A DNA stretch of 64,000 bases from Papaver somniferum (Eukaryota > Streptophyta > Magnoliopsida > Ranunculales > Papaveraceae), in the NCBI RefSeq assembly GCF_003573695.1, contig NC_039362.1:193188827-193252826 (forward strand), in the 5' to 3' direction. The notes under the pieces are model-generated. The model worked only from the letters and a program-made list of their open reading frames with translations, was not told the origin of the DNA and searched no databases. How positions within the stretch are numbered: position 1 is the stretch's first letter; every line of letters starts with the position of its first letter. Below are positions 10,012 through 20,839 of this stretch, one piece after another. A program made the translations under genes and the position numbers.

Positions 10012-10889
10012 TTGGGGCTATAAGCATGTGGTAGTGTTTATGTTGCTATTATTGGTGCTTAAGGTACAAGATTCTAGTTGTGTATACAAATTGGTGCATC
10101 TTGTCTAGTCTCATGAATTCTAATGATTCATTAACATTAGTGATGGATACGTTAAATTGGAATCTAGTTCATTTAATAATCTCTTTTTCGGTAAAGTGCC
10201 ATAAATCACTGTAGTGGGATCGTATGAGGCCTTATTAATTTTGTGCAGTTAGGTCCAAATGGATTGTGTCTATTTAAGTTAATAATCGCCCAAATTTTTA
10301 TTTTGATCGTTTTCTTTCCTTTGTTTCTTATGTGGTTGTTGGTGGTTTCTTCAAGTTGTGGTTTCTTATGTTTTAATGTTTTTTCCTGGATGCAGGTTAA
10401 CTATTAAATCATCCAATGCAAATCCGTCCATTATACAATAAGAACTTGGCGTGGTTGATATTTTTGTCTATATGTGCATATTGGAGTGGCAGTCTAGATA
10501 TCATGAATGTTGAATTTTTTGTATTGTTATCCATGTGTACATAATTATACACTAGTGTGAATTAAAAAAATTAAAAAGTGAAAATTATTTTGTCATATGG
10601 GTACTCTTTTCGTAGATCTCGAAAAGAGATTTCCGAATATATAAAGTTTGTGAATTTTGGACGAGCGGTTTGAAAAGATAAATTGTTTTTTAATCATTTA
10701 TATATTATTTAAAAATGCTGACATCATCATGAGTCATTTTGGACTAAGATGCAAATATTTGGACTAAATTGTAAATGAGGGTTATTATTGTACTTTCCAT
10801 ATATTTGGACTAATTTGTACCTAGTCGACTCTGACTAGACTAAACCGTTCATTTGGACTGATTTTTGGACTAAACTGTATTTTCCCCCT

Positions 10890-10897
10890 CGCAATAG
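10890..10897. repeat. Right 8-bp target-site duplication CGCAATAG
   Basis: Second copy of the CGCAATAG at 5324-5331. From here on (agggttgtggatatagattgcaa...) the sequence again matches the upstream region of F-box copy 4 at 33302 onward. Confidence 0.85.
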
Positions 10898-11271
10898 GGT
10901 TGTGGATATAGATTGCAACCGAGGTAAGAGGAGTCCAAGGGGTTCAATTATATAGGGAAACGGTTTGCATTTTAGGGTTATTATATAATTAAATGTTATT
11001 TCATGGCCCAGTTTAGTTAAGGGTCTGTCTAACATGGAATGATTTGAGCCAATGAGAGAAGGCTCAACTCATACCATGGCATGTCCTTCGGCAATTCCAA
11101 CAAATATACAAATTTTAGGAAAATCAATTTGTTTTTGAAGTAATAAGAGTATTATCATGCTTGAAAAAATAAATAAAATAAATAAATAAGAATATTAGGA
11201 AAATCGATTTGTTTTTGAAGTAATATATAAGAGTATCCATGCCGATTCCGAACTTTGACGATGTTCAATAC
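10898..11271 (-). promoter_or_regulatory. Distal upstream region of F-box copy 2, with a direct repeat
   Basis: Positions 10898-11045 match 33302-33455 upstream of copy 4 (tgttatttcatg.ccagtttagttaaggg). Beyond this a unit of about 36 bp (taggaaaatc.atttgttttt...) occurs at 11116-11151 and 11196-11235, separated by an AAATA-rich tract. This is the ancestral 5' end of the copy 2 gene, now more than 5.5 kb from its start codon. Confidence 0.55.
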
Positions 11272-11281
11272 ATTACTGGTA
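11272..11281. repeat. 10-bp target-site duplication of the plus-strand LINE (left)
   Basis: ATTACTGGTA here pairs with 14335-14344, directly after the poly(A) tract. The DNA after the right copy continues into the 3' flank of F-box copy 3. Confidence 0.65.
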
Positions 11282-14200
11282 GAACGTACACTGGGGGTTT
11301 GTTTCAAATCGTCTTAGTTGAGGAGAGAGACTGTGTAAGGATCAGTCCAAAACTTAGTTCAAAAAATTCTCAAAATTCTCAAAAAAAAAAAGATCTTCGT
11401 ACTCATTGCTTTTATTGGAATATAGGTCGTGTATCCTACCCACCGAGGAGATCGAGGTGGTTTTGAATCAAGAGAAGATATAAGAGACCAGGTCGTTATA
11501 GCATTCATGTAATCTAGCTAGGAAATCCTCTATTCTAGATAGATAAGTTTTACCTAGTCAAGTTTGTTATCTGGGTTTAGGATTTACAGTTTTCATATCC
11601 TATTATCATATAAATAGGAATATTCATGTAATCATAAAACCATCTCTCTGAGTATTGAGATCATATAATATAATTCACCCCTACGGGGTTTCATAATGAA
11701 CGTAGGTCAACTGACCGAATCACTTTAATTTTTGTGTTAACTTTCCCTCTGATCATACCATTCATACTTTACGAGCTTTTTCTTCAATTTCAGTGCAATG
11801 TTAAATGAAGAATAAAGGAATGTGTGGAAATGTGGGACTTAAGCTTGATATATCTCAGGATTATGATTATGTAAGTTAGAATTTCTTATTTCAGGTTCTA
11901 AAAAAATTTGGTTTCTCAGATAATTGGTGTGAGTGGTTACATATTTTATTTTAATTCAAAATATTAGTTATTGTGAATGAAGGTCCTTGTGGTTTTTTTT
12001 CTGTTGGGAGAGGTTTAAGGCAGGGTGATCCCTTATATCCACTTTTATTTGTGTTAATGGAAGAAGCTATAAGCAGAAGGCTCACTCAGTCAATTAATGA
12101 AGGCCAAATCAAAGCAATGGTAGTAAGTAAACGTATAACCCTATACACTAATTTTTTGCAGATGATGTATTCATTTTTTGTAATGGAGAAAAATAGAATC
12201 TTATGATTCTTTTCAGGTTATCAAAGAAGATTATCAAAGAAGCTCAGGTCAGATTATTAACAGAAATAAAAGCAAATTATTCATAAATGGTACTTCCGAT
12301 TAGAGAAAAATTTTAATTAAAAATATTATGCAAATGAAGATAAGTGATTTCCTTGATAAATACCTTGAAGTGATTCTTACATCTGGTAAAGTGAAGGTTA
12401 CTATTGTATGTCCAATGGTGGAAATGATGCAGAAAAAGTTAGCTACATGGAAAGGAAAACTTTTTTCCTTTCAAGAAAGACTAGTTTTGTTTAAATCTAT
12501 GTGTTGCAGTATTCCAATGCATAACATGGCAGTATATAAATGTCCAGCTTCAATAATCAAAATCTGTGAAAGGATTATAAGAAATTTTATTTGGTCAGGA
12601 GACAGTAAAACAAGGAAGTACACTACATTTTCCTGGAAAAGTTTGTACCCCTTACAGTGAAGGGGGTTTGGGAATTCAAAGATTAGAGATTATAAACAAA
12701 GCCTTTCTCATGAAGATGATGAGGAAAATACATAACTCGGAAGATGACTTGGAAAAATTCTCCAATGCTAAATATCAGAACAAAAATGGGCAATGGAGTA
12801 CAAATTGGCAGCTATCTTCTATATGGCCAGGCTTAAAATAGGCTTCGGTATCACTTAAAAAATATATAAGGTGGAATATAGGTGATGGACAATGTATTTC
12901 TGTGTGGTTTGACACTTGGGTTGGAGATGGACCTTTGATTGAAAAAATTGGATTTACACCGTATGTAAACAAGAATTTTCTGTTAAAAGTTTCAGATATT
13001 TTGGTTGATGGTATGTGGTCCTTACCTGCAGAAATTCAACAAATACTTCAATCTACCATCATGCGAACAGTTGTAGAAGGTAAAGATGAATTATATGGAT
13101 TGGAGATTTACAAGGTTCATTCTCAGTTCCTGCAACTATTAATAGACTCAGATCAGGGAGAATAATCTGCATTGGCCCATGTATATCTAGATTTCTATTA
13201 TTCACCCCCAGAGTGTCTAGTAATGTCTAGAAACTTATTCAGGGTGTCTATCTAGATGATTCAATAGTGGTAAGTAAGAGATATGAAATTGTCTCTAGAT
13301 GCTGCATTTATGAGGAAGCACAGGATAGTATGAATCATCTGTTGTGGGAATGCAGTTTTAGTATAGTTATTTGGAGATGGATTTGCTCATTATTTCAATT
13401 TACTCTACCTAATATTTTTGAAGATGTATTGAAGTGTGCTAAAAATAAGATCTCTTTAGTTAAGAAAGTTTTGCTTACTACATCCTGTATTATCCTAAAG
13501 GAATTGTGGTTCCATAAAAATAAGAAGTTTTTTTTGAAGAAATCAAACCTAACTTACAATGTTTTAAGAGAAGAGTTATGAAATTAATACATGAAGTGGG
13601 TTTTGAGGATTACAGGAAATAAATGGAATCCAAATTATGATCTTGAGATCATTGCAGTCTTTAACTTGGGTCTCAGGACTTCCAGATTTCAAAAAATCAA
13701 AAACTGTTAATGGTTTCCTTCGGATCTTGGTTTTACAATGTTCTACTGTGATGGCTCTTTCTTATGAAATCTTGGAGCTGCAGGATTTGGAGTTGTGGTC
13801 AGAGATTATTATTTTCAGGTACTTGGTACTCTTGCTGGAGGTATAGGTATTATTTCAAATTATATGGATGAGATATATGCAGCTGTGTGTGTTATGGAGC
13901 TGGCAATAATGTGGGGAAAACTGAATATTACAATTGTCTCTGAATCAAAAATAATAGTCAATGAATTTGCTCAGGGATAAGTACCATGGTTCATAGAAGA
14001 AGGTGGAGAAATGCAATGTGTAAACTACCACAAATCAGATACTATCATTGTTACAGGGAATTAAATCTTTCAGCTGATAGTGTGGTAAAGAGAAGAGCAT
14101 CTGTAACACCAGGTGAAAGGAAAATTTACACAGGAAGACCTCCATCTCTAATCAGAATTGAAATGCCCAATGTGGACTATTATAGGTTTTGTTAAAATTG

Positions 14201-14334
14201 TAGTAGCGGGCTTCAATTTGTGGGCTTAAGTTTAGATGATGTATTTTTGTTTTTAAAGTTTCCCGTTCCTAACTTTGATGTAATTTTGATATTGATTTCA
14301 ATAAAAATTCATGTGATTTAGCGCAAAAAAAAAA
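11282..14334 (+). mobile_element. L1-type LINE, plus strand, 5'-incomplete
   Basis: Reverse transcriptase pieces run in order on +: KLDISQDYDYV (about 11838), [13 protein letters not shown] (about 12015), FADDVFIF (about 12158, active-site Asp pair intact), then the thumb/connection region (12328-12660). A zf-RVT type Cys segment (about 13300-13370, CCIYEEAQDSMNHLLWEC) and a C-terminal RNase H-like piece (about 13730-13980) follow. Frames change and stops occur throughout. A poly(A) tract ends at 14334. The 10-mer ATTACTGGTA lies immediately after it (14335-14344) and at 11272-11281, which fits an LINE target duplication. The first about 500 bases of the interval are not recognisably LINE. 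Confidence 0.8.
11500..11800. repeat. LTR-like segment at the 5' side of the LINE
   Basis: The segment includes tatcatataaataggaat, a TATAAATA promoter-like box at about 11609, followed by a region resembling a transcription start and R region. CTAGNTAG words precede it. It looks like a solo or truncated LTR nested in or captured by the LINE. No target duplication could be fixed. Confidence 0.3.
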
Positions 14335-14344
14335 ATTACTGGTA

Positions 14345-15024
14345 AATTTTACGAATGCTTTCGTTCCACATATAGGTCTACTGAGGTCATGTGATATACT
14401 GCTGCATATACCTTACACAAAATCAAACGGCTCCAAATTGGCTTAGTGAGATTAATTTAGCTAGAGCAAAGGGATTGTCACAGTGGAAAGCTAACAAAAT
14501 ATTTCTCCAGAAATGATTTCACTGCCATCAGTATGGACAATTGGCATATGCTGCTCCAATAGGTGAGCTTAGATCCGTCAAACACATATGGAACATGGCT
14601 TGGCTAACAACTGTTAAATTTGGAACATAAAATCTTCAATGTATCTAACAATGCAATGAAATTAAGCAGATTTTAGGAAAAATACCGAGATTTACCTGCA
14701 GATCAAATTTAGCCCAAAATTTTTAGAATCGGGTTTAGGTATGTTTGGGAAGGCTGGTTTTCGCATTGAAACCAGTTAATTGTTTAAGTCACATGGTATT
14801 TTGAGAGGATTTGGCTAAGCAATGAGTTGTAGTTCATCAGGTATCCACTTGTTTTGGTGCTTGCGCGCGTATATGGAACTGTAAGAACAAATAGCATTAC
14901 TGAAAAAAAAGTTTGCACCGTATTGATGACACAATAACAGGAATTGTAAAAAACTATTCTTCAGTTTTATCTTTCTCCGTACCAGACATAATAACATATC
15001 ATTAAGATGACACATCACATCTGG
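14345..15024. other. Downstream flank of F-box copy 3
   Basis: Positions 14475-14690 match 3845-4080 downstream of copy 2, and 14990-15030 matches the flank of copy 4 (around 26704-26745). No gene is visible between 14700 and 15024. Confidence 0.55.
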
Positions 15025-16255
15025 TTATCAAATTTCCAACGCTAAAGAAGAAAGAACTTGACATCGAGGTTTTTGGCGCCTGAAAAGATCAAGAGCTGAG
15101 CTGCTACAACTAGTCTCAGTGTCTATCGATAATTTGGAGAGCTTGTTACACCTGTTACACAAAGCCTGCAACCCTAGATCACATAACTTTCTGCACCCCG
15201 CACGCTAAGGATTTCCAAATTCTTGCAGTTCCGACCGATTGCTTCCCATCCTTCCAGCCCTATGTTGTCGCACCTTGTTAGGATGAGTTTCTTTAATAAA
15301 GGACAACCTTTTGAAATATTCACAACTTCCTCAGTATCAATCCATCCTTCTCCAGCCTTGCCAAAACTATCTGCGAGAATTCGATCGTCAAGCCCACCTC
15401 CACTAGCTTTAAATTTTTTGCACCCGATTGCTTTAAGTTTGATTAAGAAACCTATTTTGAGGCATACTCAAAATGATTTGAGGCATATTCGGCTGATAAC
15501 TTTGTATGCCTCAAAACAGGTTTCTTGATTAAGGTCTTTGGACACTCAAGAAAGCCAATACTAGTTATTTTGCTGCAGAAACTAATAGAAAGTGAACTCA
15601 GTTCACGACTTTTCTGTAAGAGAGAACTTAATCCTGAATCAGTAATTATGTCACAACCCCGGAGTTTAACTTTTTTCAAGGATGAACAACATTCTGCCAA
15701 TGCCAGGGTCTCTAAACCCTTATCAGTAATATAGCAAGATCTGAATATTATACACGTCAGACAAGGGAACCAAGAAAATATTGAAGACAATTCGATATCT
15801 GAATACCCACAGTATTCTAAGCGAAGATATTGAACTTTGGATCCAAAGAATTGCGACATTGATGTAACAAAATCGGTAATCTTAAGACGACCACTGAGAC
15901 CAAGATATTTAATGTTTTGGAATCGAGTCAGCGACTTACAAATAACAATGGTTTCATGACCAATGCTAACTCCTCAAATACCACAAGGATTCATGATTGT
16001 TGTTTTGTATATGAAGCCATTGGCGACAAGTTAATCCGAAGGAATTACGATCGCCTCCAGTCTTTTTACGATTCGCCTCTAGTTTCTAAGCACTTAAAAT
16101 ATATGATTTAGACAGTTATTGGGGAGGTTTGTGATACTGCACGAGGTTCTACGGATTTTGCGCAGTCGACCATAATCATCACCATCTTGTACTGCTTTTG
16201 AAGTAGGGATCTTACCCGACACTTGGTTATACTTGCCATTCGATAACAAACTCAT
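15025..16255 (-). pseudogene. F-box/LRR copy 3, broken
   Basis: The minus-strand ATG at 16253-16255 starts the same MSLLSNGKYNQ-type N-terminus as copies 2 and 4. The F-box breaks at LNHIF followed by TAA (about 16098-16112), and the frame then shifts. Open LRR sequence resumes at 15859 (SQFFGSKVQYLRLEYC). The LRR region carries an 82-bp foldback insertion (15445-15526). The C-terminal LRRs missing from copy 2 are still present (15100-15300). A C-terminal LDLFRR-type end lies at about 15075. Multiple lesions make function unlikely. A LINE has inserted about 2 bp upstream of the ATG. Confidence 0.85.
15445..15526. mobile_element. 82-bp foldback miniature element in F-box copy 3
   Basis: 23-bp terminal inverted repeats at 15445-15467 and 15504-15526 (AAGAAACCT.TTTTGAGGCA then TAC) differ at one position. 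GATT flanks both sides (15441-15444 and 15527-15530) as a likely target duplication. Copies 2 and 4 of the F-box gene lack the insert: they read continuously from gttaag into the gtctttggaca stretch. The interior contains TTCGGCTGATAAC and TTTGTATGCCT, words also found near the right end of the 1.34-kb element at 47488-48824, so it may be a miniature of that family. Confidence 0.75.
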
Positions 16256-16448
16256 TATTTATTTTTTTGATTGTACAAATAGAAACTTCATTGAAAAAAG
16301 GCAATTAAGAAGGGTGCCTTAACCCAATGATTACAACCAAACAAAAAGGGAAACCGAAAGGGGATTCGGCTACTCAAATAAAAAACACAAATTACGGAGG
16401 CCGGTATAATGAACCCCATAGAGAAATCACAATATTTGTCGTAAGCCC

Positions 16449-17515
16449 TTACATTCTTGTATTTGATTCGGCCCAAAAAAATGCTCGTAATTTGATATCT
16501 CTAATGAGACTTGAGAAAGTTTTCTTTTTGTTATCAAAGGTTCTTGCATTTCGTTCTTTCCATATACACCACCAAATTGCAACCGGGATGTTATTCCATA
16601 TGCGGCTAAGTCTTTCGTCTCCCCAATTAAACTTCCAAGTCTTGATAGATACAATAATATTAGGGTCGTATGACCATCCAAAGTGGCACCCTTCAACGAA
16701 GTAATCCCATATTCTCCGGGTTCTCCAACAACCATAGAACAAATGCGAACTCGATTCGTCGTCTTCCTCACAAAAACGACAAACACTAGAGACATCCATA
16801 CCTCTTCTTAAAAGTTTATCCGCCGTCATTACCCGATCATGAGAGAGAAACCAAAGAAAAGAATTGATCTTGTGACGGTACTCATTACTCCATATAACAT
16901 TGATTGGATAATCCGCTCACCTTGATCGTCGTTGTCTTTAATTCCATCCTTAACCGTATATTGACCATGTTCACTACCAACCCAAATTCGGGTATCCGTA
17001 ACCCCTTCTTGAATAGAGATGAAAGAGAGAAGATTTGATATAGATAACACTTCACTTGCAATGGTTTGAGAGTATCTTTGCCTAGACATAAAAGCCCACC
17101 TTACACCATATTCCCTAACTTCATACATACTAGCCACCACAAACTCCTTGGTCCTTGAAGCTTCATAAGCCAAATGAAACATATAGCACAATCTTCCTTC
17201 ACAAAGCCAAGAATCTTCCCAAAATTTAGTTTCCTTACCCGCTCCAATCTTGAATCTAATGTTTTTATTGAAATCTTCAAGCTCTTTGTATATATTAAAC
17301 CACAAGCTACCGCCTTTCGATCCTTTGGGTTGGAGAGTTTCCCAACCGGTAAATGTTTCACCAAATTTTTCAACTATGATCTTCCTCCAAAACGCTTCTT
17401 TCTCTATGCCAAAGCGCCACCACAATTTTTTTAGCAAAGCCGAGTTCACTTGCTTAGGTCTTCTTATACCAAGGACCACCTTTTTCTTTTGGTTTTGAAG
17501 ACAATTTCCAATCAA
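16449..17515 (-). pseudogene. LINE C-terminal region with zf-RVT
   Basis: Two overlapping frames carry the C-terminal domain: KEAFWRKIIVEKFGE, GKETKFWEDSWL, then CRFCEEDDESSSHLFYGC followed by RRIWDYF. The Cys/His pattern is typical of the reverse-transcriptase-associated zinc-binding domain. Confidence 0.75.
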
Positions 17516-19262
17516 TAGTGTGAATTATTTTACTATTTTCATCATCCCATAAGAAATTTTTCACAATTCTATCAATTTTCTCAGTTATGGAGCAAGGCGC
17601 AAGAAAAATAAAGAGATAATAAATGGGTAGGCTAGCTAAAACGCTTTTGATAAGAGTTAACTTACCTCCTCTTTCTATTGTTTTTCCATTCCAAGAAATA
17701 ACTCCTTTTCCAAAAATTTCAAGTGTTTTTTCCCATTTTTGAGTGCCTCCTACCTTATCTCCCAAAGGGAGGCCAAGATATATGCTAGGAAAACTCGCAA
17801 ACTTGCATCCTAGCATGTTAGCATAATTTTCAACTTCCTCATCGACCACGACTCAAAATAAGCTACTTTTGGAGAAATTTATCTTCAAACCCTAAGTTAA
17901 CTCAAACAAAGAAGAAGGTAACGAAGGGCATCAACTTGTTCTCTCTTAGCATCAAGAAAAATGATTGTATCATAGGCAAATTGTAAGTGATTTATTTTTG
18001 TTCACCCCTCCATGACGAAAAAACCCGAGATTTGATCTTGTTCTTGTGCTTTGTTCAATATACAACTGAAAACTTCACCAACAATAATAAAGAGAAAAGG
18101 AGAAGGGGGTCTCCTTGACGAAGTCCCTTTTCACTACCGAAGTAATCGAAAGACGATCCATTGACAAGAACCGAGAACTTTGAGAATGTTAAACAATTTC
18201 TAATCCAATCCCTTCAAACACCACCAAACCCCATTTTGAACAAAACATCATTTAAAAAATTCCAATTCACATTATTAAACGCCTTTTCGAAATCAAGCTT
18301 ACAACCAACCCTGGTAATTTTTGACAAAGTCTAGAATCCACACATTCGTTTGCTATCAATACTCCATCAAGAATTTGTCTTCCTTTAATGAAACTAGATT
18401 GAGTTGTTGAGATTAGAGTAGGAAGGTATACCTTTAAACGCTCCGCCAAAACTTTTGAAATGATTTTGTACACACTCCCAATAAGACTAATAGGCCGAAA
18501 GTCTTTTACTTCTTCTGCACCCGCCTTCTTAGGGATGAGCGCAATGAAATTATTTTTCAAAGACGAGAGAATAATATTATGGTCATGAAATTCTTCAAAA
18601 ACTTTCATGAAATCTTCCTTTAGAAAATCCCAAGAAACAAGAAAGAACTTCATAGGAAATCCATCCGGACCCGGGGATCGATCAATTCCCAAATCTTTAA
18701 TTGCATTCTTAACTTCTTCTTCATTAAACGATCTCTCCAACCATATACTTGCATTCTCATCAATACGCTTTAAACACATATTTTTGATTCTTGGACGATT
18801 GTTTGAATTTTCTTTAAACTCCAACTCAAAATGATTTGCAATACCCAACTTGATTTCTTCTTTATTTCCGGTCCATCGACCATTGATACGAAGGTTATTG
18901 ATGTTGTTTAAAGCTCTATGAACCCTCACTACTCTATGAAAATGTTTGGTGTTTCTATCTCCATCTCGAAAGTATCTAACTCTTGACTTTTGCCTCAACA
19001 TTATGCTTTGACGACAATGAGCCACATCAAACTCCAGTTTAGCCGTCACAAGCATGTCTTCTTCACCTTCGGTGAGACCCCTTTCATCATCTAGTTCATC
19101 TAACTCCTTCATCTTGGTAAGTGCCAAGTCAATTGCCCTATCAATGTTCCCAAAGACGGCTCGATTCCACACCTTCAATTTCTCCTTCAAAGCATGTAAC
19201 TTCTTTGAAAAACATTCACCCGCCATTCCTACAAAAGAAAACGATTTCCACCATTCTTTCAT
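17454..19262 (-). pseudogene. LINE reverse transcriptase
   Basis: Recognisable boxes are SPGPDGFP (about 18665), DFRPISLIGSVYK (about 18480), QSSFIKGRQILD (about 18390), KLDFEKAFN (about 18285) and GLRQGDPL (about 18115). The catalytic FADD box reads FAYD (about 17970), so one active-site Asp is changed to Tyr. There is also a TGA at a Trp-type position near 18215. The enzyme is certainly inactive as read. Confidence 0.8.
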
Positions 19263-19472
19263 TAAAGAAATTAAGTTAGTTCCTTCAAGCCAAGCTAATT
19301 GAAATCAAAAAGGGCAAGCCCCCCAATCCGAGTCCTTTGAGCATAATTCAATAGGAAAATGATCCGAAAAAGGTCTTGCAAGTCGCTTGAAGTTGATATT
19401 TGGAAAATGATCTTCCCATTTCGACGAGAAAACAAAACGGTCAATTTTGCTCTTCTTGTTAGGTGGTCTACT

Positions 19473-20141
19473 TCAAGTATACTTCGCACCGGAAAGAGGC
19501 AATTCAATAACGCCCAATTCATTACATATGTCATTGAAGAATTTCATTGAATTCCAAGCTCTACGACAACCCCTTCTCTCCATCATGTATCTTATTTCAT
19601 TGAAGTCTCCACCGAAACACAAAGGCATTCCATTCCATTCCAATAACCGTGCAAGGTGGCTAACTCCATACGAAATCTTCTTTTTTTCGTTCACAAAGCA
19701 AGGACCATAAACACCAATCAAGACCCAACGGAAGTTATCCTCCAAATTACGACAAGAAATGCTTATAGTAATAATACCTTCAAGAAAATCATCAACTTCA
19801 ATCATATCCGAATTCCAAATCAACAAAATTCCTCCAGATCTTCCATAAGAATTTAATGCAATGCACATACACGGAGTAGCACCCCAACATTAACGCACAA
19901 TCTTGTTATTACAAGCACTAAACTTATTCTTTTGAATCATAAAAATAGTAGTCTTCCACCATTTCACAAGGTTTTTTAACTTCAATCGTTTTTCCGGATC
20001 ACCGAGACCATTAACATTCCAAGATACTAACTTAAACATTATTAATAAACAACAACCCAACACAAGCACACCAAATAACCAAGCGCAATCAATTTTCTTC
20101 ATGTTCTCCCCTCCCAAACTCATCTTTAAAAGCCGGTGCAT
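19473..20141 (-). pseudogene. LINE endonuclease domain
   Basis: Translation contains SWNVNGLGDPEKR at the start, then GGILLIWNSD, IGVYGP and GGDFNEIR. These are the metal/DNA-binding motifs of the apurinic-like endonuclease of plant L1 elements, which nicks target DNA to prime reverse transcription. The segment is split between two frames near 19870-19890. Confidence 0.75.
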
Positions 20142-20709
20142 GAGCCATAATTGAACTCGTAATAAATAATATTTCTCTTTTCGTGAAAACTATTCTGGAG
20201 GGGTTTCCGGAGTCTTTGAGTTTGTTGATAAGAAACTCCACATTCGGACTATCAGCGGGTGCATTATCATTGCTCCTTGCACCACCACTAGTATGAGATG
20301 CAGCATCATCATTGTCTTCAGCTGACCTTGGTGAATTCATTTTATTGCTAGTCTCTCCTGATGGCAAGAATTGAGCCTCCTTGTTAACCTCATCCTCACC
20401 AACATTTCCACCATTATGGTCAGAACCATGGATGGAACTAGACTTTGGAACTTCTTAAGACATTTTTGATTTCAATTGTTTTCTTAAACTTCTCAAGGAA
20501 GAGGAATCCATTCCCACTGAGCTAGATAAATGAGCACCGGAGCCAGGGACAGGAGGAATAATACTAGAGTTAATTGGCTTACCTCCTGATTTTGAGATTG
20601 GCAGTGCTTGACAACACACAGAAGGCCCAATATCTTCTAATATTTGCTTCGAGTTAGACCCATTCGTACCGCGACAAACAGTATCCGTCTTCTGTCCATC
20701 AAAATTCAA
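20089..20709 (-). pseudogene. LINE ORF1 tail
   Basis: Two short minus-strand frames (20709-20455 and 20367-20089), rich in Ser, Gly and Pro, lie directly upstream of the endonuclease. By position they are the C-terminal, low-complexity part of ORF1. No zinc knuckle remains. Identification rests on position only. Confidence 0.4.
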
Positions 20710-20839
20710 ATGGGAACCTTAGGCGCATGCGCCCAAAAAATAATATTCTCATTTTCAGGCCCATAATTAATTTTAGGTACCATGACACCCATAATTATTT
20801 CGGTGACACCCATAATTATATGAAATTATTAAAAATGTC

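Larger units (their letters stand above)
5332..10889. mobile_element. 5.56-kb gene-fragment-carrying DNA element (Pack-type, superfamily uncertain)
   Basis: The element is bounded by the 8-bp duplication CGCAATAG and confirmed by the empty paralogous site at 33294-33301. Its ends are only weakly inverted: the left end has TACAaattaacatTTAATCC, and the reversed right end has AGGGGGAAAATACAG then TTTAGTCC. The words TTTGGACTAA and AGTCCAAA recur near both ends (5430-5480 and 10715-10880). No transposase is visible. Inside are exon scraps of ribosomal protein uS11/RPS14 (9057-9102, 9371-9456, 9986-10011) with intron-like flanks, and arrays of a TGTACA palindrome-like motif from about 7.57 to 10.55 kb. 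An 8-bp duplication fits hAT best; a Mutator-like element with one base lost is the alternative. Several short exon-like pieces (e.g. around 6855-6905 and 8210-8335) were not identified. Confidence 0.7.
16256..20711 (-). mobile_element. L1-type LINE, minus strand, inserted upstream of F-box copy 3
   Basis: On the minus strand the order is: an ORF1-like tail (20709-20089), an endonuclease/exonuclease/phosphatase-type domain (about 20060-19473, with SWNVNGLGDPEKR and later GGDFNEI), then reverse transcriptase (19262-17454) and zf-RVT (about 17200-16449). The 3' end is AT-rich (reverse of 16256-16275, aatcaaaaaaataaat) and abuts F-box copy 3. The frame is broken by several stops and shifts. The 5' end is cut at about 20711 by the Mutator-like element, and the expected F-box upstream flank is absent on that side. 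Confidence 0.85.

Noticed and set aside
12775..13165. Separate small genes between 12.7 and 13.2 kb
   Set aside because: The plus-strand reading (SVWFDTWVGDGPLIEKIGF) is the normal LINE region before zf-RVT; the others are shadow frames.
16327..16704. Plus-strand ORF of 125 codons
   Set aside because: It is antisense to the zf-RVT part of the minus-strand LINE, which has recognisable motifs.
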